From positions 10,478,001-10,542,000 of the forward strand of contig NC_079884.1 of assembly GCF_029227915.1 (NCBI RefSeq): a DNA stretch of 64,000 bases. Direction: 5' to 3'. The notes beneath the pieces were generated by a model. The model did no database searches. It was not told the origin of the DNA and saw nothing but the letters and a program-made list of their open reading frames with translations. A program made the translations under genes and the position numbers. Positions 22,390 through 33,909 of the stretch are shown piece by piece (the first letter of the stretch is position 1; every line of letters starts with the position of its first letter). This DNA is from Hydractinia symbiolongicarpus. Its lineage: Eukaryota; Cnidaria; Hydrozoa; Anthoathecata; Hydractiniidae.

Positions 22390-25300
22390 GAACTGTTCCA
22401 GAGTCCTCACCTTGTGGCTATTTTGCCAGCTAGTTCCCTTGCTCCTGCAGGGCAAAAAATTGTGTTTAATTGCAAAAGTATTAGAGAGCTATGGTTAATG
22501 ACACCATAAATATAGCAGTGGTCAATCACCTATGTTGCTTACTCTGTAGAAGAGATTTGTTGAAGTGGATTTTTTCCTCTCTGTGTTAACTCCATAGCCT
22601 GAGAAAATAATCAAGGGGTGTAGTGTTCAGCCTGCTGCATTACAGACTGCTAATGTTGTTATAATCTTGCGTCCTGGTCAATCGATAACTTTAGTCTCTT
22701 CTTACCAACTACTTTACATATTTGAGGATCGGTAGGGAATGTGCTTCCATCACAATACATGGATATCCAGTCCTGAAGCAGACATTCCACCTTGTTTACT
22801 GACACTTCTTATTTACTCACCAGCTGATATCTTCTTCACTGAAATCTTTTTAGGTTTCGGAACTCTTCTTTGCATTACTTTTAAGCATTATGTCAGGGCG
22901 GTATTTAACCTTCAAAATTAAGACATTTAATTAACTTTGCGGTTTTTATCGTAGTGAAGCATAAAAACATCCTTGAGATAAGGCTAGCAATGTACCACTT
23001 CTACCAGCTAATCTAATCGTGGTGCATTGTTCCCAATTGTATTTAAGAATACATTTTCTGAACTTTGATAATATAAGTATTTATCTATAAAATATTTTTA
23101 AGAAATAGAGTTCTTTTCATTAGAAAACAGATTAAAAAGGAGAAGTGACTATTGGGGAATAGCATATACATATATACAATTATGTGATTTGCCAACTTGG
23201 CATCACTATATATTATTTCCATGGTAAAAAACATGCACTTTTTCACCTAGTCTATTCTAAAGTCAGTTAAATGTTCATAATTATCAAATGTTCAACATCA
23301 TCAAGTTGACCATAGTGGTTTGGAAACAAAATGGAGTCTAAAGATTATAAAGTAACCATATATATATAAAATAGTACGCACTAGGAACCTATATGCATGA
23401 AAGGGGAATAAAAAATAAGTTGGCAAAACAGTGTCAAAAAATGTTGCATAATGAAGTTTTTGCTGAAAACCAAACCGAGTCATGATCAACAATAGGTTTT
23501 TGTAAATAGATAAAAATCTATGCACACTTTTAAACAACCAAATAAGGTGCACACTTTTTGGGGTCCTTGACTATAAAAAACAAATGTTACTCTAATTTTT
23601 ATTGAAGAGATAACACACACAACCCTTATTAATAACACCGTAATTATAGGATATATACTGTAAATACAAGATAATCATAAAAACATTCTGCGGTGGGCAC
23701 ACTTACCCTGCAAATTCTAAATGAACCCAATTTTATGATTCAAATAAAATTGGGTTCTAATTTTCTGTAATTAAAATTTATGCCCCTTATTAAAGGTTGT
23801 GTGTGACTGTTACCTCCCATATTATATTCTCACCATCAATAATGAAATGAAGGAACTCATTCAAGTTTGCAGACAGTATTTGTTTAGCAATTTTGACATC
23901 AGTTTACTCACATCATTCTTTTTTGTTAAAGTTTTTTTATAAGGTCTAAAATCCTTGTTTAAAAAAGTGTTTAAACTATATATATACAAAACATTAAAAC
24001 ATGGATCATTGCTAAGCAGTGACTGAACAAAATACTGTATAGCAGTGGCAAGGGGCTGAAAGGGTTAAATGCATATTTTCCTTGTTACATCACTTTTATT
24101 GAAAATTACAGACAATTCTTTACAATAACTGTACCAAAGATACTAATAATTACATTTTTTGATGACTTTATCATTCTGTAGATTCCTAAACAGGTGAGTT
24201 ATCCTTGAGAGTATTTGGTCACAGGTGGTCCATAGTTACAACAGGAGATGATCAAACTGTTTCAATTCCTTTGGCACCAAACTTGAATGTGCAATGCAGA
24301 GGCTTCACCAATCTTAATAAACTTCCCTTTGACGTCATAGTTTTGTAAAAGACTGTTGTGATGTTTTAAAGAATGTTAAAGAACATTGTAAAAATATAAT
24401 AGACTAATGGTAAGTGCATGGAAAATCCACTTAGGTAAAAAAAAATGATGGAAAAGACCCATCATTCAAATTTTGATAACATCAACAATATCTTGTTGAT
24501 AACAAATTTTTTTGCAAATTTGTTTTACCTGTTGCCTCTATTATGCTTGAAACACTGATCAAGAAAATATTTAAGATTATGTGCTTTTGATGAACAGTTG
24601 AAAGGATATTTGGTCTCAAAGTTAAAGTGCAATGCAATGGTTTTACTAATCTTGTAAACTTCCCTTTGACATTAATATTGCTTTCACACATTTATTTAGA
24701 AATGACAAAACAGTTCTATAGGTGATGTTTTATAGACTTTGAAAAAGGACAATTGCAAAAAATCCACTTTACAAGCGGCACACATACAGACACGCATAAT
24801 ATTAAAAAAGATTATGCACCTGTTGCTTTATCGCAAAGGTTGGCATTTCAGCATGTCTTACTTCCTCACTTCCCCAAGTTTTGGACATTTCTAGTTTGTA
24901 GACAAATGGTCAAAATCAGTCTTTTGCAAAAAAATCATATTCAGGATTGTAGAGAGAGAGAGTTTCTATCTGTTATAGAAGTTAATAATTGATTGCAACA
25001 TTAAATAAAACTGTTGTTTATAGTTACATAACAGCTTTTAACTCTTGCCTTGAGGTATGCATGTGACATATTAAAAATAACAATACGTAATTAAAGTCAC
25101 TAATCATACAAAATATTGTAATTTAAAAGTTTTTATGATTGTCTAATCATAATGCTTAAATTAGGTTTTCATTCAAACCATGCCACTTTCACACTCTGAA
25201 AAAAAAATGAATGCACGCTATGTTATTTATTCATTTTTTTTGGCACGGCTATGTTATTTATTCATTATTTTTGCACACATTTTTTGTCATAGTTTATCCC

Positions 25301-25436
25301 AACTAGCCTCTATAATTGTATTTTACTGCATCACACTGGTTGTTATGGCAACTGTTGTATTATTAAGTGCGTTATTATTCATTATATATTCTTTATGTAT
25401 ATAGTAAGAGAAGTTGATAAACTGATACTAAAAATC
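22390..25436. other. Intergenic region upstream of BCAT
   Basis: No gene is supported. The region holds an inverted-repeat element at 23610-23812 and a diverged direct repeat (about 24230-24345 and 24560-24680). It also holds a short duplicated AT-rich segment near 25215-25275 (GCTATGTTATTTATTCATT twice). The proximal part presumably contains the BCAT promoter. Confidence 0.4.
23610..23812. repeat. Inverted-repeat (MITE-like) element with central hairpin
   Basis: The outer arms TAACACACACAACCCTTATT (left, 23610) and its imperfect complement around AATAAAGGTTGTGTGTGA..TTA (right, to 23812) face each other. A perfect 14-bp stem with 7-nt loop, GAACCCAATTTTAT and its complement, lies at 23723-23757. 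There is no coding capacity. It is probably a small non-autonomous element. Confidence 0.5.
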
Positions 25437-28400
25437 ATGGCTAACAAAACTATCAAAACATTCTTTGGACTTCAGGTATTTTTTAGTTTTTAGTTTTTTG
25501 ATATATATATACATTAAGTTTTAGGAACTTTAAATTTATTTTAATTTTTTTTATTTTATTAACTTTGCATTTGTTTATCTTCTTTTAGCTAAAAGTTATA
25601 GGCATTCGAAAACAATGTACAATGCCAGTCAGATATCTTTCCAATATCAAGGTATGTTTTAGTTCAATCTTTATGTCAAGGTGTTATAATTTTATCTGCA
25701 TAAAACCAAAGAAATGCTGGTTAAATTGGTATAACCTGCAAGGTTTGTCATGAAATAGTTTTATTTATTTATTTTGCACTTTATCAAAAGGACTGTATAA
25801 AATATTACTGCAGATTTATCACCTGTAGCTTATTTTTGTGTTATGACATAACACTATATTTTTATTTTTTATCATGCCAAACTATTAAAAGCTCTTATTT
25901 AAAAAAGGTATCAGTATTTACATGAGAACACTCAGGCTCTTGAGAGTAACACTTTGTTTATTTTTGTTTATCTGTGGAATGTGATTAGTTTTGTGGAATC
26001 TAAGCAGCAATTAGTTAACAAATAAATAAATAAATAAATAAATGATTTTAAAATTCCTAAACTCATTAAAAATTTTGACAGGAAAGCTTGCTTTCTTTGT
26101 TATATATAATATTTTGCATCATAGAAAAGAATCATTATATGATCTGTATAACCTGTCATTTGTGTCTGAAATGTTTTAACTGTAAATTTTGTGTAATAAT
26201 TCTTACGTGTAATTTTTTATTTTACCTTCATAGTGGAAACGTTCCTCTTTCATGTTATGCCATCTTAATTTAAAAGTTCTTTTATTGTTAAGCGCTGCAT
26301 TTGTGATTTTTTAACCTATACAAATACAACCACTTATCAAGGCCGATACAACTTTCATGGAGAGAAAAATTAAGACTTTTTTATTTCTAATATTTTTGTT
26401 TAAGATAAAAATGACAATAAAAAAACTTTTGGATAAGAATAACCCTAATCCATAACTGTTTTTTTTTTTTAAAAAGGTATGGAAAGCATGTAATTTTGGT
26501 AGAAACAGTATTCTTAAAATGCTTGTTGTTAAAATCTTAGAAGTACTGCCTTCTATTTTACTAATTTATGTCTGGCATGGTGAAAGCCTTTGAAAAAACA
26601 TCTAAAAGTATGCAAAAACCTCTAAAATCTTGAAGTATAAGCATATTGTAGAATTGTGCTACAATCCTTGGGAATAATATGCTCCGAAATAAACAAAAAT
26701 ATTTCTAAAATTCTATCTTTAAAAAAAACTGGTAGTAGAAAATAAAAGATTAAACACTGATCTTTGTTTCCCTTTTATATACTGTTTAATGTTTTTAGGC
26801 TGCAGATTTAGTCGTAAATACAACAAATTCACCTAAACCAAAACCAAATGTGGACCCAAATGAGCTTGTGTTTGGACAACATATGGCTGATCACATGTTG
26901 CTTATTGAATGGAGTTCAAAAACTGGTTGGAAGAGACCAAATATCTTACCATTTGGATCTATTCCCATACAACCAAGTGCTTCGGTTCTTCACTATGGAT
27001 TAGAGGTATTTTAATAAGTATTATTTTTAATAGCACATAACAATGTTTATTTTTACCATTGTTATTTACTAAAACCAAGCAACCTTCATTTGAATTCAAT
27101 ATTTAAAACTTTGACACAAGCTTCTAAAACATGATAACAACATTAATTTCTTCCTTGTAAAAATTTAATACTTTTAATAAAACACTTTGGGTGTAGGTGT
27201 TTGAGGGATTAAAAGCTTATCGTTTCGATGATGGTACAGTCTCAATGTTTCGACCTGATCAAAATATGCAACGATTATATAACTCTGCTAAAAGACTCAG
27301 TTTACCGGTATGTCTATTATAATATATATATATATAAATGTTACATAAAATTCATTAAACGTCCTTATTTGGTCTTTATTAATAAGAATGTATTTTTCAT
27401 TATATTTTTTAGACATTTGACAGAGATGAACTCTTAAAATGTGTTTCTGAGCTCATCAGTATTGACCAAGATTGGATCCCTGATGCAGATAATTGTTCTT
27501 TATATGTTCGACCAACAATGATTGCAACTGAGGTAAGTATTGAGGTAGAATGGCAGTCAAATCGCCATGCTACTGTTTTAAATGTAGGTTCACCATAGTC
27601 AATAATCTTCTTTTTTTTCTTTTTCTTTAAAATTGTTTAGCCTTCACTTGGTGTCAAACCTCCAGATAGTGCCATGTTATTTGTTATCACAGGACCTGTA
27701 GGACCATACTTTTCCACAGGAACCTTCCAAGCTGTTTCATTGTTAGCCGATGCAAGTTTCGTTCGAGCATGGCCTGGTGGTATTGGTGATTGCAAAGCAG
27801 GAGGGTGTGTGAATTTAAGCGTAATGTTTTTTTTGTCACATTAAGATACATGGGGCTTATGTGCATCAACTAATATTTTGTTCCATATGGTATTACTGTA
27901 AATTGAAAATTTATAATTTTCAATTATTTCATTGTAAAAACTGTGGATATAATATTTTAAAACTTCTATTTTTATATATTGTCTGATTGTCAGTATTAAA
28001 GATTTGCGCCAAAAAACGAAACTACAAAATATTTTTCTTCTATTAATCAGCCTATGCAGGAAATATTATTTCCTTATTCATTTAGTACGCAACTATTGAT
28101 ATCAACACAAGGATAAGCACATTTCAGGTCCAAACATTTATTGACCAATTTTTTCCCACATCCTTTCAGGAATTATGGGCCTACAATCTATGCGCTGAAA
28201 CTTGCTCAGTCCAAAGGTTGTTCTCAATGTTTATGGCTATACAAAAACCAGGTATGTTGTAAAACATAAATAATATTTCGTGATGAATCTAATTTTGGGC
28301 TAGGTTTTGACAGCTACAGCTGTCATTGAGATGGGGGAATGACCCATTGTTGACAGCTGTAGCTGTTGAAACTAAAGTTGGTTGTTCATGACATAATAAT

Positions 28401-29644
28401 ATCTATATCTTTCAATGAGAATAACCATACAGAAAAGTCGTAATATTTTCTGTGAAAGACTTTAGAAGTGATTTATAAACTTTCCTAAGCATAAACTTGA
28501 TAATGGCTCATTACACAAGGGAACTAATTTTGGAATGATACCATTTATAAAAATATATTCTGTAAATAAAGTTACTATTCGTTATGATTAATATTACCTA
28601 TTTTCATAAAAATAATTTCTTATGAACTTCATCTCCTTTGAACATTTTTTAGGTTACAGAGGTTGGAACAATGAATTTCTTTATGTATTGGATCAATGAT
28701 GCTGGCGGTAAATTAATCATTATTAAAAATTTCAAAACACTGTATGAAACATGTGTGTTGGTTTTTAAAGATGCCAGATTTATGGTCTGTTACAGTTGAG
28801 ATTTGTTGTCAGCTATTTTGATTGTTATGCTTGTTTAGAGGAAGAACTTATCACACCACCTTTAAATGGATTGATTTTACCTGGTATAACACGAAAGTCA
28901 TTGTTGGAACTGGCTAGAGAATGGGTACTGGAACATTTAAGAAACCAATTAAATTAACACAGCAAAATCTAAAGAAAAAATATAATATACTTAATTGTTT
29001 TCTTAATAATAAACAATAATAAACGAAAAAATAGTAGTAGATAAATGTTATCAAGTACTGAGTGTCTGTTTTATTTAGGATGAGTTTAAAGTTACTGAAA
29101 AATCATTTACCATTCAAGATCTTGCAAAGGCTGCAGAAGAAGGACGAGTAAGTTTGTTAGTTCTCTTTTAAACCCTTTATTGTTGGCCACCCCTTCTTTG
29201 ACTTTTAAACTTTGATGACACCCTTACCATATTTCAGGTAAAAGAAATATTTGGTGCAGGTACTGCATGTGTTGTCTGCCCTATCGATAAAATCCTCTAT
29301 GAAGATAAGGTATTTAATAGAAGAGATATATTACATGCTTTGTAATTTCTTTTCTGTTCACCTAGTGAACTTGTACTTGTACTAATTTTTCTTAGTATAT
29401 CAACATTGAAGCTGCTCATACAATAGGGTTCCCTGTTGCCAAACGTTTCTATGATGAACTCACTGATATACAAGTATGTTCTACACAAAATTGCTATGAA
29501 ACTCTTATTATAGTGGTAATGAGTCAAGCATTTTTGACATAATATTTTCATGTTATTTTATAGTATGGACGAAAACATCATGCTTGGAACTATCATGTGG
29601 CAAAACAGAATATGAAGAAAGTTGACCCCCAAACCTTTCAATAA
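25437..29644 (+). CDS. BCAT: Branched-chain amino acid aminotransferase (BCAT)
   Basis: Thirteen coding exons: 25437-25475, 25589-25651, 26799-27005, 27197-27307, 27413-27532, 27641-27804, 28170-28251, 28653-28707, 28839-28924, 29079-29147, 29238-29309, 29396-29473, 29564-29644. All borders are GT..AG and in frame, giving 408 aa, close to vertebrate BCAT length. The enzyme is a fold-type IV PLP transaminase moving the amino group of Leu, Ile or Val to 2-oxoglutarate. Evidence includes [19 protein letters not shown], the PLP-lysine region GDCKAGGNYGPT (Lys232), TEVGTMNFF and the redox pair CVVC (Cys343, Cys346) in [11 protein letters not shown]. The first 34 residues are basic and lack acidic residues, which suggests a mitochondrial presequence, so a BCAT2-like location is possible; animals outside vertebrates often have a single BCAT. 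Family identity is secure, compartment is inferred. Confidence 0.95.
28296..28450. repeat. Interspersed hairpin repeat, copy 1 (BCAT intron)
   Basis: The segment GGCTAGGTTTTGACAGCTAC, inverted CAGCTGT arms and then GTTCATGACAT..ATATCTATAT..TTCAATGA is shared with 38737-38885 in the same order. It lies in the intron between exons ending at 28251 and starting at 28653. It is probably a small non-autonomous mobile element. Confidence 0.55.
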
Positions 29645-31903
29645 CCAAAGTTTAATTCACTTTCCATTGTTTTGATCCTTTTTTAAAAAATGTTAAGGCA
29701 CCAAATCCTTAGAACGAATCCCCCTTTTTATTTCTAAGATTGACTTGCAAATAGTGAAATGTACGGTAAACATCCAATCGATCAATAAACTTTACTACAT
29801 CCTTCCCATGTTAAGAAAAAAATGTTCAAATCTAACCTGGGTAGAGTCAGTATAGAGGACATACATTTACACTTCACAATATAACATGTTGTATGCCACA
29901 ACTTTTATGTAACCCCTCTCTCCATCAACGTACACCTTTTCATTCCCATCTTTTAGTTTATCATTAGATATTATTATTTAAATAAATAAATAGATATATA
30001 TATTTCTTTTTAACAGAAAATGATAAAATGAAAGCCTTAAAAACTAAGAAGACACATCAGATATTCAGAAAATGCATTGATAATTAAATTGCCAAGTGGT
30101 TTAAAAGAGCTTTAACGAGTTTTTATTTCCCTCAACAAATTAATTTTTTTTTTAATAATATACAACAAAAAATGCTATTTAAAGTACAGTAATGATTTTT
30201 ATGAACATACATACATATTTAAACATACATATTTCTATGTTTTCAAGTGATCTTTATCTGATGACTCTGTGTCACCAAGGTTACTACATTCTTTTCATTA
30301 CAATATTTGAAAATATGAGATTTATGTGGTTAAAGGTAGAACTTAAAAAGAATTCCTTTTGTATTGTTTAATCCTTTGATTTTTAACTTGTTACCAACCT
30401 TACAATAAAAATTTACAGGAAAAATGATATATTTTGAGTGAGCCTTTCTAATTTATGTCAGCACTCAGCAATTGCTGATTTAAATGCCAATATGCTAACC
30501 TAAATTATTTATTCACATTGGCATATTTTTGTTTTTAATTTTGATGTAAATATAAACTAGAAAAGTCTGATTTCATCGTCCGGCTAGAAGCATGCAATCA
30601 CAAAACAAAACGAGGTTCAAGTTTCCCAATGTGTAGTCATTTCAGGTTGGCAATTTTCTGGCGATTGGAGATAAATTAAATTAGAATGGCTGAGAGTAAC
30701 AAAAAAGGTGCCAGTTAACTATAAAAATCTTCCTGAACAATTTCACATACATATAACATTTGTTATTATGTTATTAAAACTTCATTTATTGTTAAGAAAG
30801 GTTATTTATTATATAAAACAAGATGTAAAGTTTATACTTCTATTCTATTTGTTGGTTAATATGGTAAGGTTGTACATGTTTCTTAGTTGTTATTTATCTT
30901 AATTTGATATTAAATGGTGCACTGTGTCAGCAATTTTATTGGTTTTTACAACAGAATTCACGAAAGAAAGTATTTCAATTTTGTGAAGGGAATTAAACGT
31001 TCTTGGTCCTTAGAAAAACGCATCTAATATCAGAGTGTCTCTAATTTTATTTGCTGTGTAAGTGAAAATGTTTGCATAAATTTTTTGTATTCCCTTGGCG
31101 TGAAAAATTTTTTTAATTTTAATTTTTATTTAAATTCACTCTTCACACACTCATTCACATTCGAGAGTTTTGTGGTGATTATGATTTCATTCTTAATCTT
31201 ATTCTTGCACCATTTTTAATATTTATTTGTTTATCACATTACACGAAAATTTGCATATGTCTATTCCAACGTAGTGGAAATTTATTTAAATGGTTTCAAT
31301 TTAACGTGCGTGATTTAATTTGAACAAAACTGATAGTATGTACTTTAAGAGTACATTGAAGAGAAAGAACATATGGTATTATTATCGAATTACTTATACA
31401 ACTTTGCCATGCTTTGTAATTTTGCTATGCTTGTTTTATATTCTAGAGTTTTAAAGTATAAACAAAAAATAAAATAAAACATATTGTAGTTTTTCTATGA
31501 GCCTGTCTAATGAAATATGCTTTTCTTGTATTATAACACTTAAGTTCTCCTCTGTCATAGCATAGAGCTCAATTTCGTTGCAATGTGTCCAAGATCAGTT
31601 ATAATTAAACTAGTATATAACAACGTAATTTAATAATAAAGCCCAATTAATTCAAGCAACCCTTTACTTTTATCTCACTGAGTCATAGCCAGGCTAGCTT
31701 TTAATGTCACTGATGGTGATTATGAATGCTTATATTTCATGTAGCAATTATTTTTATATGGCTGGTTTTACCAAATGCTAATATTAACTCTCTCTGTAAT
31801 TAATTGGCTGAAAGTAGCACTTGTAGCCACCACTAGTGAACTAGTGAACATTTATTAGGGTAGAATTCACTTGTAGCCATAATACTTTTTTGTTGTTTTT
31901 CAG
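29645..31903. other. BCAT 3' flank and TRAPPC2L 5' region
   Basis: AT-rich DNA. CAATAAAC at about 29783 could be the BCAT polyadenylation signal. A likely splice acceptor (TTTTTCAG, ending 31903) shows that a non-coding 5' exon of TRAPPC2L lies somewhere upstream. A candidate is the ATGGCTGAG..AAAAAG/GTGCC segment near 30686-30709, but this is uncertain. Confidence 0.4.
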
Positions 31904-31918
31904 CTGAAGTGAAATAAA

Positions 31919-32329
31919 ATGGCGGTTAGCATAGCCGTTGTTGGAAGAGACAATGAACCTCTTTATATTCACACCTTACAGAAAGAACCAGACTTAAAAT
32001 TTCATTACATAGTACACACATGTTTAGATGTAATCGAAGAAAAAACGACATCCTTAACAAAAGCTTCCCAAGACCCTCGAGAGTTGTATCTTGGTTTATT
32101 ATATCCAACGGAAGATTATAAAGTGTATGGATATGTAACGAACACGAAAATTAAGTTTGTACTCATTGTAGAATCAGCAAATACAACATTAAGAGACAAT
32201 GACATCAGAATGATGTTTCGTAAAATACACAGCTCCTATGTATCAATGATGGCAAATCCATTTTATAATCCAGGTGATCCGATAATATCAAAACAATTTC
32301 AAGCAGCAGTTGATAGTTTAATGAAATAG
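31919..32329 (+). CDS. TRAPPC2L: Trafficking protein particle complex subunit 2-like
   Basis: A single coding exon of 136 aa, matching the usual length of this small subunit (about 140 aa). TRAPPC2L is a sedlin/longin-fold component of TRAPP complexes, the tethers and Rab exchange factors acting at ER-Golgi and Golgi membranes. Family features seen are the start [19 protein letters not shown], then [46 protein letters not shown] and the end [15 protein letters not shown]. The start codon lies just after a splice acceptor, so the 5' UTR is spliced although the coding part is not. Its neighbours BCAT and DXO are on the same strand but unrelated. The intact frame and upstream acceptor argue against a processed pseudogene. 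Confidence 0.95.
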   Translation: MAVSIAVVGRDNEPLYIHTLQKEPDLKFHYIVHTCLDVIEEKTTSLTKASQDPRELYLGLLYPTEDYKVYGYVTNTKIKFVLIVESANTTLRDNDIRMMFRKIHSSYVSMMANPFYNPGDPIISKQFQAAVDSLMK

Positions 32330-33909
32330 TTTCGATGTTAAATGTTTTTGTTTCTTTCTATGTATACAGTCCCTCACATTAAAAATATTCACAATCTTGG
32401 TAATGATATTTGCGGGCTAATGTAATTAAAAAAAATTCAATTTTGATTAAGAAAAACAGTAATCTAGTGGCATGTTTACATTGTGACATTAAATATAATA
32501 ATATACAAGTATTGTAGCATAAGTTTTATCACAATCTACAGGCATGGTCCAAATGAAGGATACCGTAATGCTTTGAATAAATGCCCAGAGTGTGTGAAAA
32601 AGAGGGGACGTTTAATAAACTTTTTTTTTTCTCCTGCAAATAAATGACATTATTTTTTCACAGAATACTACATCATCATTAATGTTGGTGCCTTTTTTTG
32701 AGGATCTTAATCAGGGAAGGTCAACATTTGCATTATGTTTTGAATAAGTGCCCTCCAATGGAATGGGGCATTTTGATTGGCACAGCAGCCTAATTAAGCA
32801 AGCAAACACGTTGATATATTCAACAAGCAATACGTTAAAAAAAGTTTAGAATATGAGTTGCAGAAAGTTAAACATCATTGAGCCTTTTCTTAAGTTTTAT
32901 GCTTAAAGTGTGTATTGTAAAATTTCTCCAACTGGTAACGAAAAAGTAAGACTAGGTGCTTATTTAACAGGCTATTTTTGGCCACCTGCAATATGTTTAT
33001 TCAATTATATTTTGTATATGTTTTTATAGAATGTCTAATAAAATATATATTGTGACAAAAGTGTTTGGTTAAATTGTTTAATGTTTGTTTGACCATTGAT
33101 ATTTTTTGTTGAATTTTTACCTGTATGTAATTATTTAATTTACTGACTCTTTACACTTTGAGACCCAATAAGTTATGTGGGCATGCTCCCTCAATTAGAT
33201 GTATCTACTCTTATTATAAATTAATTATTAAGATTAAGATTATAAATTGTTCAGTTGCTTTTTTCCACTCATCCTTCGATTATTTTTAACTGCATTTCCT
33301 CATTTAAGTGCATCTTCCAAAAGGAAATCATCAGAATCCAAAAATCTTTTAACATATTGTGTCCTTAATTAAATAATTACAGTTTATGAACTAGGTTACA
33401 CATTTTTATAAGCAACTTATTTTTGTTATTTTTTTCTCAGCCTCAGTTTCTTAAGTAAAATTTCATTACCTACTTTATTGAAGAACTGAATTGTAGTTTT
33501 CTTGTTAGATTATGAAGTTTTTTGCGTGGGTTTCCAAATTTTGAATCTGGCCTACCAGTTGCTTTTATTATCCAAACTTCACCCTCATCCCTTAGCAACT
33601 TGGTTGCTTAAAAACATGTTTATGCCTGGAATTAAATCTATAGGATTCATTCCTTTTTTTAATTGTTTTTAATGCTTTTTATTGTATATCTCCTATGCCT
33701 TTTATAACAATAAGGCTAAATTTTCTAAATTCAGTGAAAATATGTTCATAATAGTTATATTTTGCTCCTCTGCGAGATAAGTTAAGTTAACATTGTTGTA
33801 ACATTTTTTTCTTTTTAAATCTACAACTGATTTTTAATGTTTCTTTGAAAGAGAAACGAGTTGAATGCATGCTCATCAATTCTTTATATAACAGAATATT
33901 GGAATTAAA
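32330..33909. other. TRAPPC2L 3' flank and DXO 5' region
   Basis: AT-rich DNA without a supported gene. AATAAATGCCC and AATAAGTGCCC words at about 32577 and 32743 resemble the dispersed AATAAACGCCC word of this window. A splice acceptor-like TATATAACAG at about 33884-33893 precedes the DXO start codon, suggesting an upstream non-coding exon. Confidence 0.4.

Noticed and set aside
25180-25404. 74-codon hydrophobic frame just upstream of BCAT
   Set aside because: T-rich DNA translates into hydrophobic residues, and the segment contains a short duplicated AT-rich block. Probably promoter or UTR.
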